Positions 34,345 to 46,419 of a DNA stretch of 64,000 bases are shown piece by piece (the first letter of the stretch is position 1; every line of letters begins with the position of its first letter). The DNA comes from Phyto melanocephala. Lineage: Eukaryota; Arthropoda; Insecta; Diptera; Rhinophoridae. A program made the translations under genes and the position numbers. Under the pieces are notes generated by a model. That model saw only the letters and a list, made by a program, of their open reading frames with translations. It was not told where the DNA came from and ran no database searches. The stretch lies in NCBI GenBank assembly GCA_941918925.1, contig OW799236.1, positions 16,219,474 through 16,283,473 on the forward strand, read 5' to 3'.

Positions 34345-35930
34345 AATCTTAAATCTTTTATGTTCACAAATTAAAATATTTTATTTTCATATAATATGGG
34401 TTAAAAGGAACTAAATTTTATATTATTTCTGACATATAACTTTAGAACCAGATCTGCCTTTTTAATGAGAAAATGGTTAGTTAAAAAATTGTTACTGTAG
34501 TTTATTGTCTGGTTTCTTTTTTATTCATATTTTTATTACTCTGGCGCATAAAAAAATAATATTTTATATATTGAATAAGATCGTAAAAAAAAATAACAAA
34601 CATGAAGTATTTTTTCAAAAATTTTGCCGGAGTGTATGGTGGACGATTAAGAAATCAAAGCACTACTTTTGAAAATTTTGTCTGTCTGTCTTTCCATCAG
34701 TCTTCCTGAACTCAATTGAATAAAAAACTATGGGTTAAAGTTAGATAAAATGCTATCAAGAAGTAAGTTTATCCCTAGGTTTAAATATAGAATACTTTTA
34801 TGGTGAGATATTTTCTTATTAATATATAGAAAATAAAATAGTATATTGAATGGTTTTAGCAGCAGGTTAGAAACAAATGCTTATACGGCTACAACACAAG
34901 GATAAATATAAAAAATTTCGCTAAGAACAATAACCTACTAATTTGAGCTTACAACGATATTAGCTAATTTTGATTAAAAAAAATATGATTGGTTCAGCGA
35001 TGCGAACCGAGTTCAGCTAGTTTATTTATATAACTTTAAGTCTTTTTGTGAAGATATTTAAGTTGTTTTCCCACTCTTTTCCTTTAATATAGTAGGGACC
35101 ATAAAATACATAATCTTATGATGACATGTACCAAAATTACAATATTATTAAGTTAAAATAAAATGAAGAATAACATTCTAAACGAAGGTGAATGAAAAAT
35201 AAAACCTAAACTCGTTAAATAATAAAACAAAAAATAGTGTACACTTTGGGACGAACGGCAAAGAAAAAAACTATATAAATTATTTCAGAGGTAATGGGAT
35301 TTTAAAAAGATTGTACAACATTAAGGTTTTTATTTGAACTACCGTTAGATGGGTAGTCAACTATCTAACGGTAGCTTAAGTTGACTGATGATAATGAGAT
35401 AATACAGTAGAAGGATGTGTTATGATTTAAGTGCACATTCACATCCACACATAGAAAATATAAAAGTAATTCGTCCGTTCGTATACTTAACTGTATATAA
35501 GAAATTTGTTCATATTTTACTTAAATTATTTTTAGAATTAAATTAGAGGGTATAATAAGAAGATTGTTAGTTTTACTAGGGATACAGTTGATTAAAATAT
35601 TTCCTTTAATTATACATAAAACTTAAAACACTAATTATCTATAGGAAGGTAAGGTTTGAGTGGTACAGAAAGGAAAGAGTGTAGTAGATTTTAAGAGTCT
35701 ATCATATGTATCCTTTAAAAAGTGTTTTTATACAAATAGATTTTAAGGATCTATCCTGTGTATCCTTAAATAAAGCAGAAAGAGTAATTAAAAAAAGTAT
35801 GTATAGCAAAGGTAAAGAAATAAAATTATAAAAAAAAATTTTAAAAACAGCATTCCTAGGGAACTGATTTCAATGATAAACTCAATTAAATTCTCTATTC
35901 TTAATTAATCGAGAAATGTTTTATTTAGCT
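34345..35930. other. AT-rich spacer with one short hairpin
   Basis: No supported gene. At 35339-35374 CTACCGTTAGAT and ATCTAACGGTAG form a perfect 12-bp stem with a 12-base loop. A pair of ~34-bp direct repeats ('tagattttaag', 'tctatc', 'tgtatcctt') occurs at about 35687 and 35739. Confidence 0.5.
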
Positions 35931-35934
35931 ACAG

Positions 35935-36790
35935 TTTAGTGACAGTGAACAATGACAAACAGCCTGCTCTACTGTTTCAATCTTATCCTTATCCCCACTC
36001 ATTCTATAGTAATTCAGCCTACCTTGATTCCGTCTGATAAGTATAGCTCTTCCTTAACTATGGCATGTAATTTCCTTAATAGTTAGTTGTTAGATCCGGG
36101 GCTCAATTCTCGTTCTGCCAAAGGGACGGTATCACCAAATGATATGACTTAAAGAAAATTTTCATTTCACAGTTTCATAGAACAAGAATTAATTCCTCGA
36201 TCTTCTTAAACCCAGAAGTACCTTATTGTCTGCCGAGCTTAAACTGGGACATTGGAACCCAGGCTGTTGCTTTATGCAAGATTCGTCATATTTGATAGGT
36301 TTGCCCTCCTTTGTCCAAAATAGTGACCAATTGGTGATCATATCGTTCTCTCTTTTTTTGACAAGTCTGGAGGTAACCTACTGCTGGCTTACTTATTGGT
36401 ATTTCGGTATTAATGCTATTGAAATCTTGCAAAACCGAGTCCGAAGTCCAAAAGATAGATGATTCTTTCAGAATGTTTCCTACAATCTCTAATTAATCTT
36501 GATGTCATATAATGGCTCTGTAATGAGTTAGCAATAATCGGACTGCCAACGTATATAATGACTTCTCTGTGATTTCAAAACTAATGGCCTTTTAAATGAC
36601 CAGCATTTCTGAAACATTACATTTATAAGAAAGTCTATCAAATCTTCTCCCATATAATGGAACGCCCCGGCATCGACATTAATCTTAGATCCTTCAGTGT
36701 AAATTGCGCAGCTCTCAGACAGTCTGTCAGATCCCTTTCATCTTTTTCTCGCAGACCAAATAGATCATCATTCCCCTAGATTTCGAGTGT
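35935..36790 (-). pseudogene. LINE RNase H and 3' zinc region, relic
   Basis: On the minus strand, 36703-36640 reads AIYTEGSKINVDAGAF, the first strand of a LINE RNase H (family pattern 'IYTDGSK...GAG') with the catalytic Asp replaced by Glu. Further on come MTSRLIRDCRKHSERI and, at 36080-36000, KEELYLSDGI. About 35940-36010 gives YYRMSGDKDKIETVEQAVCH then C, comparable to 'C..C.DE.ETVEHLLC.C'. The order fits the 3' half of an I/R1/LOA-type LINE ORF2. Many stops and shifts are present. It is old. Confidence 0.5.
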
Positions 36791-36794
36791 AATC

Positions 36795-38120
36795 CTGGAG
36801 ACCAATTTACCATAATATAAAGTTTTGGTCTTGGGAATTTAATAAAACTTTATTTTTGTACATAAGCATGTAATGTTTGATTATAATATTTGTCATGTGA
36901 TAAGGGAACGCTATTGCACTTAGCGGAAACTTTTTATTACCTGAAACAAAAACTAATGTGCAGGCAACGCATTGGTCAAGAAATTCTTGACGTTTCATAT
37001 TTTTTTGCACATATTTTGGTGTGTTTGTGTTTTTTTTTTTTTTGTATAGAGATAAATGAGAAATTTGGTACCTGAAATTCAGTCAGAACTTCAAACTGGC
37101 TTTTAGTTGGGAACAAAGTGCGATAGAATAGGTGAAGAATTTCATCAGACATGTGCAGCTATAAAAGAACGCTATAAATGCTAGGATCCTTACTCTCTTA
37201 TATCTGAGCTATACTGGATATTACTTAATAATTAATTATGTGGCAATAATTGTTTTTCTTTGGGATAAGTTGAAGGTAAAACTTAGTTGTTATCGCAAAC
37301 TATAGTGTTAGTTAAAAAAAAGAATATGCTTTGTACTATGTTCACACACGTGTCTTAATTGTCAATTTACGATATTTTCGTAAATAAATGCCTATATTGA
37401 GCTCAATTTACCATACAAAAATTACTTATAAATTGAGCAATATATACTTAATTGTTTCACTTATTGTCCGAAATTCGAAATACAACCCTTGAGAAGTATG
37501 TTCAATTAAAAAAAACTTCTATAGGTGGCATTTCTAATGTCAAACAAATAAAAAAACAAAAAAAAAATTAAGAAAATTAAAAATGTTTGATAAAAACAGG
37601 AAAAACTGAAGAAAAGGCATTATTTGATTTGGTATAAGTGCATCGTATTTTACAGCTATGAAATGCTAATGGAGTAAGATAAATTGAGTATGTGTGAACA
37701 CTTACTTTAATTGCTCAATCAACACTAAATTGAAACAATTAAAAATATCTGTCTGAACAGGCTATTAACTTAAATTTTAATACAAAATCATTGATAAGCA
37801 TACAAAATCTATATTTTTGTTTTACTATTTAAAATTTATAAATTCAATATTGCGTCATATGTGAATAAATATAATTTTTTTGCAAAAAAGTGTGTACTCT
37901 GTTCAGAAACATTAATAATTTCTATAATTTGTATGTGGTGAGAGAGCTGGCAATACTATTATGAAGATATTTTTCGCTTTTTAAATTTATTAGCCAATAG
38001 AAACACAGCTTGAGTGACAATATGCGCAGAAAACTTAAATTTTATGCGCAGAAGTTGTTATCTTCATCCTATCATTTTTGGTTATGAAAGTTAAGTAATA
38101 CTTGACGTTTATAACAAATA
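36795..38120. other. AT-rich spacer, nothing recognised
   Basis: Short frames at 36807-37010 and 36890-37075 overlap on opposite strands and lack motifs. No repeat end was found. Confidence 0.5.
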
Positions 38121-38124
38121 AAAC

Positions 38125-38300
38125 GAACTTGTCTAGAACTAAAGCAGAAGATAATTAGAACTTAGCAAGAACTAGTCTGCAGTTAAGCTGAACTAGAGTA
38201 AAACTGAATCAAGAGTGAACTTGAACTAAACTTAATTTGAAGTTGCAATAAACTCAAAGTGAACTTAAAGTGAAGTAGAACTAAAGTATATCTGAACTTG
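38125..38300. repeat. Degenerate GAACT-type minisatellite
   Basis: Repeated 'gaactaaag', 'aactagtc', 'gaactagag' and 'gaacttgaact' words, followed within 35 bp by a decayed palindromic MITE. Confidence 0.55.
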
Positions 38301-38332
38301 AAATTATTCTTTTTGCTTCCTGAACAAGCCTT

Positions 38333-38480
38333 GGGGGCAAATTGTGACATATAAACTCAATCGCAATGTTAGAATTCTTATTAGAAACCCTTTAGCAAAA
38401 GCACAGCAAACTCAAGCGTTCGAGTCAAATTTCTACCGCATTCTTATGATACGATCTGACGCCTGAACTGACAAATTGTC
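38333..38480. mobile_element. Palindromic MITE-like element, copy 2 (decayed)
   Basis: The left end GGGGGCAAATTGTGACAT and the inner 'attcttattaga', 'aaagcacagc' and 'cgttcgagtcaaattt' follow copy 1 closely. The right end is poorly preserved. Confidence 0.5.
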
Positions 38481-38758
38481 CAACAAAAGTTCTACCATAT
38501 AACATTGCTCATATTAAACCCTGTTACTACAATAACTAAGTTGAGGAATTTAAAAATATAACACAACACAAAACTTTTGCAATGTGTTGCACTAAAAACA
38601 AAAACAAAGACTAACAGGAAAATTAAATATCTCACATTGATAAATTATTATTCTTTAACTATCAAATATCATGACTTGGAACATAATAAGAGTCTTAAAA
38701 TGCTTTCTATTGCAGCTTATATAGTACATAAAAATTAAATACTACCATTTTCTATTTT

Positions 38759-39591
38759 TATACCCTTCACACAGTGAAAAAGGGTATATATAGGTTTGTC
38801 ATTCCGTGTGAAATTTCTACAATTTTGATTTCCGAACCCATAAAGTATGTATTTTCTGAAAGCTTATGAATAGGGAAGTCGATTAAGCCCTGTCAGTCTG
38901 TCAGTCTGTCCGTCTGTCCGTCTGACCGTCTGTCCGTGTGTATGTTGAAATCAACTTTTTGAAGCCCCCCGACATCGCTTGGGCTCGGGTGATGTACTAA
39001 AATATCAGAAATATTCGGGAGTAGATCGGTATTGAAAATCAGAAACATCGGTACATAAACAACTGAGATATGAGCAAAAACCCACGACCACCTCGGTTTT
39101 TTTTTAACAAAAACAACATTACAACAACAACATACATACATACAAACGTGTATACTGGTTAGAGAAAACGTGGCATCGAATCCCAGCTGAGCCAAAAAAA
39201 AATTTTTTTAAATTTTTTTAAAAATTTTTTTAAAATTTTTTTTTTTATTTTTTTTTTATTTTTTATTTAATATATTATTTATATTTTTATTATTTTTTTT
39301 TTAATTTTTTTTTTTTTAATTTTTTTTTTGTTTTATATATATTATATATATAATAATTTTTTAAAAAAATTTTTTTTAAAAATTTTTTATTTTATTTTTT
39401 TTTTGTTTTTTTAACATACATACGTGAATTTATAATTTTACAAAGGGATGTTTTTATATAAGTATGTTTTTATATGTATGTACGTATTTCATATGGGATG
39501 AATGGTGACACAAACCACTGTTATTGCATGACTACACGTTGTGAAGGGTATATAAGATTCGGCACGGCCGAATATAGCACTCTTACTTGTT
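38759..39591 (+). repeat. Rep-B copy 1
   Basis: It starts TATACCCTTCACACAGTG and ends with GGCACGGCCGAATATAGC, 'actcttacttgt'. The order is a CTGTCCGTCTGTCCG tract, 'tttttgaagccccccgacat', 'aaaatcagaaacatcggta', 'gagaaaacgtggcatcgaat', then ~230 bp of almost pure A/T, and a unique end containing the imperfect hairpin GATTCGGCACGGCCGAATA. The second copy (45584-46416) is collinear throughout. The start and end share TATACCCTTCAC with its complement near 39540-39550, giving short inverted ends. No coding frame; the class is unassigned. Confidence 0.75.
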
Positions 39592-40300
39592 TTTTTTAAT
39601 AATAATTTCAAAAGATTTCTAATTTTTGTTATTTTCTCAATGCAATTTTGGTAGCTAAGGGTTCATAAAGAAATCATGTGTGTGTGTGTGCACAAGCACT
39701 TGTAGTTTATAATCAGCTTTTAGTTTTATATCTCCTTTTTATGTTTTCTAAATACTCAAAACAGCATTTATGCAACACGCTACAATACATCTACAACACT
39801 CTGGCATTTATACCAATACCTATAAAATAATATGCATCCTGTGAGAGTAGAGTTTTGCTTTTGATTGGTAAGTGTTACATAATTTGTACATGTTCAATTG
39901 ATTTATTGCATTTGAACTTTTTGAAATGTTTAGATGGTATTTGCCATTTAAAGACTTTCCAGTTGCTGGCCATATTCTATTGTTTCTACTTCTAAAGCCC
40001 TTTGTAATACATGTTTTTCTGGGAATTTTATTGTTTCATTTTCAGTTGCTGTATTTGGAGTTTCATTTATTGGTAGTGTTTATTCCTTTCATTTTCTGCC
40101 ACTGATGAGAGTATTGATATGTAAAAATCGATTTGTTGAAATGAAATAGTAATGAGTTTTATGTAGAAGAGGATTTTGAAAATGTTCTTTAATGAAAACT
40201 TTTACTATAAAGTTAATTACACTTTAAGTAGAATTAAATTAGATTGCAAATAAAATTGGTGTGCAAATGAACAGGAATTAAAACTTTAAATAAACTAGGT
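39592..40300. other. AT-rich spacer, nothing recognised
   Basis: No supported gene or repeat end. A short TG run lies at 39676-39690. Confidence 0.5.
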
Positions 40301-40304
40301 TTGC

Positions 40305-40488
40305 GTGGGTGGAACAGGTAGCTGTTGTGCAGCTCACTTGGTTCTATTATACTGATCCCTTTGGGATACCTGAATAAAATAGAAAGAATAGAAAAGAAAA
40401 GATTCCCGCCAGTTTAATATCTATGGTGGGAATCGAACTTGCAACCTTTAGACCAGCGCCCTACTGACTAGTCCATCGGGGTTATATA
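40305..40488 (-). mobile_element. tRNA-derived SINE, copy 3
   Basis: The minus-strand head CCCCGATGGACTAGTCAGTA (A box), B-box-like GGTTGCAAGTTCGATTCCCA and the shared body are present. The tail has lost its CTACC repeats and no target duplication is evident, so it is older than the copies at 8255 and 50978. Confidence 0.8.
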
Positions 40489-40499
40489 TAACTGAAGTG

Positions 40500-41060
40500 T
40501 TATTATCCTGGAATGTTAATTAAGTATAACTGGATTAGAACTGAAACAAAATTTCAACTATGGCGAACTAAACAAGTATTGAATAACAACTCAAGTAGAA
40601 AAATAAATTGGGACTAAACTAAAACCAAAAAAAAAAAAAAAACTAAACAGAACTACACCTGAAGAGAATTTATCTAGAACTGTATTAGTACTAATGCTAT
40701 AAACACAATCAAGTCCACCGGCCATCGACTACAAGATGTCAAAAATAGAATACATGCGTGGTGGTTTTAAAAACGCAATACATTAAATATCGCTATTAAA
40801 AACGCGAAAAACTATTATAGTGGCACCATTGAAAAAAAATAATCATCTGTTCATTTGTTTGTAGTTAGTAGTCCGTAGTCGTTAAAAGAATTAAGTAGCT
40901 GGCGACCTGGCTATTTTTGTAGCCAGCTACTTTTGTAGTCGGTAGTCGATGGTCGGTAGCCTTCGATTGTGTTTATAGCTTAAACTAGAATTTATTTAGA
41001 GCTCAACTTAAAGTGGGACTCAATTAATACTCAACTAGAAGTGATTTTATTCATTCGTTT
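40500..41060. repeat. Degenerate GAACT-type tracts
   Basis: Two tracts, about 40530-40700 and 40975-41060, contain loose 'aactgaaac', 'gaactaaac' and 'actagaa' words, separated by unpatterned sequence. A MITE-like unit follows at 41213. Confidence 0.45.
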
Positions 41061-41212
41061 ATAATGTCCCACAGTTTGGTGCTGATTTTAAGATATCGTG
41101 ATGTTACAACACATGATATTTTGCCGAAATTAGATGACATTGATGTTCATGATATGAAGTTAAGGCTGCGTCACGTTTCATACTCGAATGCCGTATTGTA
41201 CCCTCTTATCCT

Positions 41213-41345
41213 GGAGCCAAAATACGACATTTGATCACGATCGAAATTTTATTCGAGAGATCGAGTTCGCTATAGAGATTCGGTATAAAGATTGTTATAG
41301 GAATTTTCATATTGCGATCACGTTTGAATGCCATAATTTGCCTCC
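41213..41345. mobile_element. Palindromic MITE-like element, copy 3
   Basis: It begins GGAGCCAAAATACGACATTT and ends GAATGCCATAATTTGCCTCC, with inner GATCACGATCGAAATTTTAT and TGCGATCACGTTTG. The ends match those of copies 1 and 4 in inverted form. About 133 bp, without coding capacity. Confidence 0.6.
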
Positions 41346-41349
41346 TGAT

Positions 41350-42500
41350 GTAAATACTTATGCACTGAGTTACATATGTATAAGTGAACTATTACGTAAT
41401 TTTTTATAGTTGTTTGCAAACTCATTTCAACAATATAAATCTCTAATTAATCCCGCCATTGTCCCCTATGAATTACTTTCTTATTTGTTTAAAATTGCAA
41501 ATCGTTTTATGCCGAAAAAAACATAAAAGTCTTTTGTTCCGTAAGTCTTTATATTTATGTATGTTGCCCTTCGGTGTTGTAGTTGTATGAGTATTGCCAA
41601 AATTAAATTATGTGTTTAGTTTGCTCTTGTGTATTAAAGGATTTTTATATAATTTTGTCGTTATTCGATTTTTATTTGGTTGGTTTCTTTATGTTGCCAT
41701 GACCATGAACATGTCTGTGTCTTTAAATTGTCTTGAAAATATTTTGTCAAAATGTATAGTACTCAAAAAATACAGACATACATACATGGATCTCTATCTA
41801 TATAACATAATCTTATATAACGCTTCTCTCTGTTTTTCTACTCTTCCTGTTGCTATTTATATATAAACACAAACCCACACATAAATACATTCATCTTAAT
41901 CCCACATACATACTGGCACATCCCTGTAACACTAAAAACATCTTTTATGTGTTGAACATAGATTTGAGTGATGTTGAAGATGTTTTTAAACAACTTTTAT
42001 CAAACAATTTTTTCTCTTTTATTTGTATGTGAGTATGTGCTGGTTTTTCGTTGTTGTTGTTTGTGATTGTAATGGTACTCAAGTGTGTGTCTGTTTTCTG
42101 GTTGTCAACAATTCATGTTTTTTTAATGTTTTTCTTTTTTTTTTTTTGCTGGTCAAATGAAAGACGAATGTGTTTGATAATAAAATTTTGTAGTTTTCTT
42201 TTATTTTCTTTGCTTGTTTGCTTCTGATACTGTTTAGTTCTTAGTGTTTTTATTTCTTTCTTGGAAAAGACATAAACAAAAATAAGTATGACTTTTATTT
42301 GAAATTAAATTTAAAGTGATTTGTTCAAGGATATTTTTCAACAAATATGTTTAGTTGTTACAAATTTTTTTAAGCAAATGTTTTAGAAATTTTCAGAAGA
42401 AATTTATAAGGGAGTTGTGTTTTTTTAATCTCGAAACTTTAACCTTTACAAGCTGGGGGTAACAGTTGCAATACATTAGTTTATCAAATTTACGCTGCGT
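41350..42500. other. AT-rich spacer, nothing recognised
   Basis: Hydrophobic short frames (41594-41866, 41850-42032) are typical of T-rich noise. No gene is supported. Confidence 0.5.
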
Positions 42501-42503
42501 TAT

Positions 42504-43039
42504 AAAGGGTCCACCATATAACGCTTTTTTCAACTAGTGCTTATTTCGTGAATGGTAACACTTAGCTCATGTCTGATTTGACAGATAATTAGTTTTATCC
42601 TTCCGCTGAACGAATATGGTTGTGTATACGCTTGAACAACGGTGGGAAATATTGCGACAATACTTTGGCCGATTTTGCCAAAAAATCATCTTTTCATTTT
42701 GATCTTGGCGGGTATGTAAACAAGCAAAATTGTCGCATTTGGGGCACAGAAAACCCGCACGCATACATTGAAAAGCCGATACACCCAAAACGAGTCACTG
42801 TTTGGTGCGGATTTAGGTCCAGAGGCATAATTGGGCCATTTTTCAAAAATGAGCAAGGAGTGGCTGTTACAGTCAATGGAGATCGTTAGTGGGCCATGTT
42901 GAACGAATTTTTGTTCACAAAAATTTAAGAGTAGGATATTGGCAACATTTGGTTTTAACAGGACGGCGCTATGTGCCACACAGCCAAAGCTACACTGTTA
43001 TAGCATTTTCAAAAAAAAAGTTATTTAGCGGACCCTTTA
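42504..43039 (+). mobile_element. Mariner deletion derivative, copy 1
   Basis: The ends are inverted: ATAAAGGGTCCACCATATAA on the left and, read inward, ATAAAGGGTCCGCTAAATAA on the right, next to TA. The leader is followed by the frame LEQRWEILRQYFGRFC, the start of the transposase. It then jumps directly to SSFHFDLGGYVNKQNCRIWG, KPIHPKRVTVWCGFRSRGII, stops, and NIWF-stop-QDGAMCHTA (second Asp). The C-terminal part with the last Asp is gone. The deletion junction at about 42672-42690 is the same as in 51824-52691, so this is a shared non-autonomous derivative. Confidence 0.8.
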
Positions 43040-43049
43040 TATGAATATT

Positions 43050-43560
43050 TGTATGAGGAATATCGAAGCAGAGAACTAAAATTTTCTATCATTTTTCGAG
43101 CCCCCTATGTCCACAGTTAGTTCAAGGATACTTACTACCATTCTTTCCTTCTATGAATCACATTCTACCACTGATATTTACTGTAGATTAGAAAACGATT
43201 TTACACTATCGACTGATAACTGCTTACAATCCTTATTGCAATCGCAGCTTTACACTTAGGTTCTCTATACCCTAATATTGGGTAACCACCTGTGATCCTT
43301 AATTTTTTGACAGCCAATGTTGGACATTCCTGCACTACACGCACTGTTATTTTAGCTTCCTTAAGGATAAATTCTGTGGAATGTGCCTAAAATTCCACAA
43401 ATGTATCTTCTTCTTTTCTATTCTTCTTTTTTTTCATAAATTTTTGGGCGATATTTGAAGTTTCCATCTTCCGTAGTTAATGCAAATATCCATCACATTG
43501 TACTTTGATTAAATCAGAATACCTTTAGGGAACATCCGATAAGAGCTTTTTGAAGCACAA
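43050..43560 (-). pseudogene. LINE 3' end, same family as 47.5 kb
   Basis: The minus strand gives KITVRVVQECPTLAVKKLRI then TGGYP, followed by a 3' region ('cagagaacctaag', 'ataaggatt', 'agcagttatcagtc', 'cagtggtaga', 'aagtatcct') that is collinear with plus-strand 47600-47890. The upstream 'ttaactacggaaga' segment also matches. It is a 5'-truncated, decayed copy without any reverse transcriptase. Confidence 0.6.
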
Positions 43561-43619
43561 AACGAGCTTGTCTATTAGTAGTTGCCTTTATAAAATGTTA
43601 CTGTTACTGCATAGCTTGG

Positions 43620-43865
43620 GAATAATGATTAGAAATCCTAATGATTAGCAATTGGATTAGAAATTTTTTTGTGCTGAAAAATTTATTAATTATGATTAGT
43701 TAGCCATTTTAGACGATTACTAATTGATTAGATTAGAAATAATCAAAAATCTAATCACAATTAGTAACGATTAGCATTTCTAATCAAATCTAATCAAAAC
43801 TAATCCAAAAAATATTTGATTAGATTTCTTGATTATTTTTGATTAGATTTGATTATATCAACAAT
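43620..43865. repeat. Dense GATTAG/CTAATC cluster
   Basis: In ~245 bp the hexamers GATTAG or CTAATC, or close variants (GATTAGATTAGAAATAATC, CTAATCAAATCTAATCAAAA), occur on both strands at least 15 times. No regular period is evident. Such clustering is seen in subterminal parts of some DNA transposons; it would also offer many homeodomain-type TAAT sites. No terminal repeat was identified. Confidence 0.5.
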
Positions 43866-44010
43866 TTTTAACTATTTTTGTGAAGTAAACATCACCAACA
43901 ACGATTCATTGACCAGTCCCTTTCTGGATTCTGCTTCACACAATGTTGCCGCAAATTATCTTTTAAAAAAATTTTTCGCTGCCTTTTTTCCATCTATATT
44001 CATATGATCT

Positions 44011-44193
44011 TTAACCCATATCAGTATCACCTAATTTGTAAAATCCTACCTTTTGAGCTAAAGTATCAGAGATAAGTTTACATTCATCTACCATACGTGT
44101 TCGAATACCAGTTTCTATTAATGAAGTGTGATATGAATTTTCTTGTATTCTAAACGCTAGGAGATAATCCAAAGCCTGTAGCAAACAAAACAT
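44011..44193 (-). other. Unassigned 60-aa frame
   Basis: MFCLLQALDYLLAFRIQENS, then YHTSLIETGIRTRMVDECKL, then ISDTLAQKVGFYKLGDTDMG. The composition is protein-like compared with the surrounding noise, and it sits between the GATTAG cluster and a LINE. I do not recognise it. It could be a scrap of a DNA-transposon protein linked to the cluster, but nothing proves this. Confidence 0.25.
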
Positions 44194-44283
44194 AGGATCT
44201 CTGCCTGACTGAGGGACTCACATTACCCCAGACGCTACACTAGCACAACAGTGAAATAAGCAATAAAATCAAGTTCCTGTAGT

Positions 44284-45193
44284 ATGTATTGCCGCATGAC
44301 TTGTTGCCTACTTTTGAGGCACCTTTTACTACTAACCAAAAATACTTCAAAGTGTAACATCCATCTTTATGCAGATGACATACAACTTACTTTAAGTATC
44401 CCGCCTGAACACATTGCCATTGCTATCTCACAGTTAAATAACGAATTAAATCAAATTTATCTCTGGGCTTGTGCAAATGGCCTCTGTTTGAACCCTAAAA
44501 AATCTAAATGTATTGTAATCTGCAATCATATCATTTTAAATGGTGAGAAAATTGAAATCGTTAATAGAGCAAAGAATCTAGGTATAATTTTTAATAACCA
44601 TTTAACTTGGACAGATCATGTAAATTCACTGGCTGGTCAGTCATATTTTAAATTAAGATCGCTCTGGTCTACACAATATTCTACACCCATTAGAATTAGA
44701 ATCTTGCTTGCCAAGTCATATTTGGTTCCTTCCTTATTGTATGGGTGTGAATTATTTGCTAAGTGCGACTCTGTTAGTCGAAGAAAACTAAATGTTTTAT
44801 TTCACAACATTATACATTATACGGTAAGTGTACGGATTGAGAAGAACTGATCATGTTTCCTCTGTTTCCAAAAACCTTTATGGAGTCAGTTTCGATGGCC
44901 CACTCAGAATACGCACTTTAGTATTCTTGCATAAAATAATACATACTAAAACTCCTAAATACATATTTGAAAATTTACGTTTTTTTCAATCGCCACGAAA
45001 CCGGAGTATTATAATTCCACGACATCAATGACTAGTTTCAGAATGGAAATTTTATGTACATGCCGCTAGACTTTGGAATAATCTTCCACTATGTCAACAA
45101 TTAAATGGCAATGATAATAGTTTCAAAAAATTTGTAGTTAATTCTTTTAAATACAATTTTTTCCAGTTAAATCTTTTAAATAAAAATGTGTAG
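44284..45193 (+). pseudogene. 5'-truncated LINE: reverse transcriptase and C-terminus (CR1/jockey type)
   Basis: The frame from 44284 carries NIHLYADDIQLTLSI (catalytic YADD), NELNQIYLWACANGLCLNPK, KNLGIIFNNHLTWTDHVN and AKSYLVPSLLYGCELFAKC, the usual succession after the palm. A one-base shift near 44825 moves to YGLRRTDHVSSVSKNLYGVS and VFLHKIIHTKTPKYIFENLR. Past a single TGA (45029-45031) come SEWKFYVHAARLWNNLP and FKKFVVNSFKYNF, with the stop at 45193. This looks like a CR1/jockey-group ORF2 lacking RNase H. The 5' part of the reverse transcriptase and the endonuclease are missing. An AAAT tail follows. Confidence 0.8.
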
Positions 45194-45353
45194 GTTATTA
45201 TTATTATCATTTTTTACACTTTAATTATATATATTTTTTTTATTATTAACTTTTAATACGAATTTAATTATTGCAAATGTTTTCTATATTTAACGCATTC
45301 CGTTTCTGTACTATAAATATAAGATAAAGTCTTGTTGTACAGAAAATAATCTA

Positions 45354-45385
<32 letters not shown>

Positions 45386-45392
45386 ATTAAAT
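45354..45392 (+). repeat. (AAAT)n tail of the LINE
   Basis: About eight ATAA units close the LINE's 3' untranslated region. Short tandem tails of this kind are typical 3' ends of non-LTR elements. Confidence 0.8.
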
Positions 45393-45583
45393 TAAAAATC
45401 ATATAACGTGCTTTTTTTGGAGTACTTGTAAGCCCAAGTGCAGTAGTTTTATAAACCCTACAAAATCTAAACCGACGTTAGTGGGTTAAACCCAAAACGT
45501 TTGTTTCTTTGTTTGGAAAATTCATGTGCAAATCTTTTAATAAGGTAAAAATTAACATCACAATAATGCCAACATTTGTTTAT

Positions 45584-46416
45584 TATACCCTTCACACAGT
45601 GAAAAAGGGTATATATAGGTTTGTCATTCCGTGTGAAATTTCTACAATTTTGATTTCGGACCCCATAAAGTACATATTTTCTGAAAGCTTATGAATAGGG
45701 GAGTCGATTAAGCTCTGTCAGTCTGTCCGTCTGTCCGTCTGACCGTGTGTATGTTGAAATCAACTTTTTGAAGCCCCCCGACATCGCTTGGAGGTGAGGT
45801 ATTAAAATATCAGAAATATTCGGGAGTAGATTGGTATTGAAAATCAGAAACATCGGTATATAAACAACTGTGATATGAGCAAAAACCCACGACCACCTCG
45901 ATTTTTTTTTTCACAAAAACAACATTACAACAACAACATACATACACACAAACGTGTATACTGGTTAGAGAAAACGTGGCATCGAATCCCAGCTGAGCCA
46001 AAAAAAATTTTTTTTTATTTTTTTATATTTTTTTTTTATAATTTTTTTTTTATTATTTTTTTTTTATTTAATATATTATTTATATTTTTATTATTATTTT
46101 TTTTTTAATTTTTTTTTTAAATTTTTTTTTAATTTTTTTTGTTTTATATTTATTATATATATTTTAATTATTTAAAAAAAAAATTTTTTTTTAAATTTTT
46201 TTTTTAAATTTTTTTTTTAAATTTTTTTTTATTTTTTTTTTAACATACATACGTAAATTTATAATTTTACAATGGAATGTTTTTATATATGTTGGTTTTT
46301 TATATGTATGTACGTATAACATATGGAATGGTGATACAAACTACTGTTATTGCATGACTACACGTTGTGAAGGGTATATAAGATTCGGCACGGCCGAATA
46401 TAGCGCTCTTACTTGT
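45584..46416 (+). repeat. Rep-B copy 2
   Basis: Collinear with 38759-39591 from TATACCCTTCACACAGTG to the terminal hairpin GATTCGGCACGGCCGAATA and 'gctcttacttgt'. Differences are small apart from the length of the A/T tract (about 46000-46240). High similarity between the copies suggests fairly recent spread. Confidence 0.75.
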
Positions 46417-46419
46417 TTT

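Noticed and set aside
36226..36462. 78-residue plus-strand frame
   Set aside because: It lies opposite the minus-strand LINE RNase H relic and is a shadow of it.
38880..38950. CTGTCCGTCTGTCCG tract as an independent microsatellite or protein-binding array
   Set aside because: It recurs at the same place in each Rep-B copy and, in related form, in Rep-A, so it is part of those repeats.
39190..39420. Pure A/T tract as a replication origin or matrix-attachment region
   Set aside because: It is an internal part of Rep-B present in both copies; no other evidence.
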